From positions 1 through 35,739 of the forward strand of contig NZ_BCRS01000048.1 in NCBI RefSeq assembly GCF_001552715.1: a DNA stretch of 35,739 nucleotides, given 5' to 3'. Shown piece by piece: positions 35,301 through 35,739 of this stretch. Within the stretch, counting starts at the first letter, position 1; every line of letters starts with the position of its first letter. The notes below the pieces were generated by a model. That model ran no database searches and was not told where the DNA came from. It worked only from the letters and a program-made list of their open reading frames with translations. Made by a program: the position numbers and the translations under genes. This DNA is from Mycolicibacterium vaccae NBRC 14118 = CIP 105934. Its GTDB lineage: Bacteria > Actinomycetota > Actinomycetes > Mycobacteriales > Mycobacteriaceae.

Positions 35301-35495
35301 CTCGCGCAGACGTTCTGGGCCCACGGCGCTCGCGATGTCCATCGACCGGGTCACATCGGCGAACAGGACCGTCACATTCTTGTACTCCGGCACGGCAGAC
35401 ACGGGGGACAGGACCGCACCGCACTGGTCACAAAAGCGCGCGCCCTGACGGGCTTCGGTGCTACAGGCTCGGCACCGGGTCTGTTGTTCGCCCAT
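32340..35495 (-). CDS. Class III cyclase-domain / AAA ATPase / TPR regulator with altered cyclase residues
   Basis: This 1051-residue signalling protein starts with a zinc ribbon (C8, C11, C22, C25). A class III nucleotide cyclase domain follows (about 38-210), then a STAND-type ATPase with Walker A GTPGIGKS (K267) and VVEDAHWID as Walker B, and a long TPR-like helical C-terminus. The two metal aspartates are kept (LFADV D47, GDG D90). The substrate-specifying Lys position is E86, and the transition-state Asn position in GEHVGLAQR is G166, with R170 kept. Cyclase activity is doubtful, so the domain may act as a nucleotide or dimerisation sensor. No LuxR helix-turn-helix is seen at the C-terminus. 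The ATG start has only a weak ribosome-binding site. Confidence 0.9.
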   Translation of the reverse strand: MGEQQTRCRACSTEARQGARFCDQCGAVLSPVSAVPEYKNVTVLFADVTRSMDIASAVGPERLREIMSELLDRSTRVVKRYGGAVEFIGDGVMALFGAPLAMEDHALRACLTALAIQDEARDLAEKVRVRDGMDFKVRVGLNSGQVIAGDIGSDSPGYTVIGEHVGLAQRMESVAPPGGVMVSETTARLVEHDAQLGGVEWVHIKGANRPVPARTLLGAAERAQLRSADTPFVGRTSEIAELVGSLEDSSRGRGVVVRVVGTPGIGKSRLARELAALATDRGMQVFWTYCQSHTCDVPFGAATGLLRAFFGIEHVPAESARAATRSALPDADPQDLLMLDDMLGIGDGRPPPEDVTPDARKRRLTALLDSALLSRRQPTVYVVEDAHWIDAASEAMIADFLGTIADAAALVLITHRPDYHGALARPADRTIALAPLDYSSSSKLTVSLVGPDTSVATLAQRITDRAAGNPFFIEEMIRDLAERRVLGGTRGAFTCQGDADIPVPASVQTTIAARIDRLAPAAKRTLYAAAAIGSPFSRTLLDAVAGSSAIDDLVDAELIARVSTHPDQYAFRHPLMRAVAYESQLRAGRAELHRRIAAEIERTDPEGAAANAALIATHLEAAGDLRAAFDRHMAAGTWATHRDIAAARMSWQRAVAVADGLPEDEPDRLTMRIAARTWLAATTWRVGGELADVGFDELRDLTQQAGDKRSLAIGMAGLIQMLNFHGRYTEASRLASEQVELLDAIGDRELAVALIPMVGAIAKWDAGEMSASLDLAQRSIDDAAGDATMGNLVVGSPLALALAMRASTRCCLGISGWRQDFDDALSIARSVDKFTFSTVVMFKYVAIMNWALVADDDALRDTAEALDIARRFGDNLLLTNAEFTYGFILVRRRDTDRRLGFELMAKSRQVALEHRYTIIAAWCVDLEVAAESIRRRDYDTAVDLCRGVLASEIRAGEGVNRGWSTTVLVDALLARNREGDREDAEKVVAELAATPTEPTFLYHELPLMRMRAMLAKADGDLHAYAELRDRYRAHAEEVGFDGHIALARAMA

Positions 35496-35739
35496 CCGCG
35501 ATCCCGACGATCTGACGGCAGTTCGGGCTCACGATAGTCCTGCCGGATCGGCTGCGGAGCTGAAGGACCTGATCGTCAGTTTCCTGCTCATCGACGACTA
35601 CTCATACGGGGTGGCCGTCCTGGAAGCGGCGAACCACGATTGTCGGCGGTCCGGCAGCTACTTTCTGCCAGCGGTCGGTCAATCTCTGCCAACCGAAATT
35701 ATTGCCCTGACCTGCTGGTTCCAGCTATCAGAAGCAGAG
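35496..35739. other. Terminal region without a supported gene
   Basis: It must hold the promoter of the cyclase/ATPase gene. On the plus strand a frame stays open from 35560 to the window end (about 60 codons), with a possible GTG at 35611, but it has no Shine-Dalgarno sequence and I do not recognise the product. The last 100 bases are less GC-rich than the rest of the window. It may be the start of a gene beyond the edge or simple non-coding DNA. Confidence 0.4.

Overview
The window is GC-rich actinobacterial DNA. Gene content and order point to a fast-growing mycobacterium (Mycolicibacterium-like). The run substrate-binding lipoprotein - apt - relA - ppiB - glyoxalase II-like - hisS matches the Rv2585c to Rv2580c neighbourhood of M. 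tuberculosis as I recall it. An Rv2578c-like radical SAM gene and an Rv2575-like zinc peptidase follow further right, with several blocks in between that I do not associate with M. tuberculosis. All calls come from reading the sequence; no database search was run.

Layout. (1) 1-6298: housekeeping block with purine salvage, (p)ppGpp synthesis/hydrolysis, a membrane-anchored cyclophilin, a metallo-beta-lactamase-fold hydrolase and histidyl-tRNA synthetase. (2) 6339-6540: an inverted-repeat element between convergent genes. (3) 6559-11369, minus strand: a complete urea-type ABC transporter urtABCDE whose last four genes overlap by 1 to 4 nt. A perfect 16-bp inverted repeat lies inside the first codons of urtB. 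(4) 11636-15379: a small secreted protein, a HelD/HelR-like RNA-polymerase-associated helicase, and a radical SAM protein preceded by a LexA (SOS) box. (5) 15392-17745: a MarR regulator divergent from a Bcr/CflA-type drug exporter, then a TetR regulator. (6) 17859-22144: a hydantoinase/acetone-carboxylase-like pair. The second protein carries a fused C-terminal cysteine domain resembling the acetone carboxylase gamma subunit. (7) 22163-27457: a fatty-acid or aromatic-acid type catabolic locus with two acyl-CoA dehydrogenase subunits that split the active-site residues, an amidohydrolase, a TetR regulator and a TesB-like thioesterase. Three near-identical 17-bp palindromes tie these promoters into one small regulon. 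(8) 27454-31542: two metallopeptidases and a type B carboxylesterase. (9) 31547-35495: an enoyl-CoA hydratase-like protein behind a large class III cyclase/ATPase/TPR regulator with altered cyclase residues. The last 244 bases hold no gene I can support.

How it fits together. The most unusual features are the structured RNA or DNA signal at the start of urtB, the three-operator TetR regulon over the acyl-CoA locus, the hydantoinase B-gamma fusion, and a series of very tightly packed convergent gene ends. Stop codons there sit inside hairpin loops, palindromes or a duplicated 16-bp repeat. The LexA box, the candidate GlnR site and the leaderless promoters are motif-based inferences.
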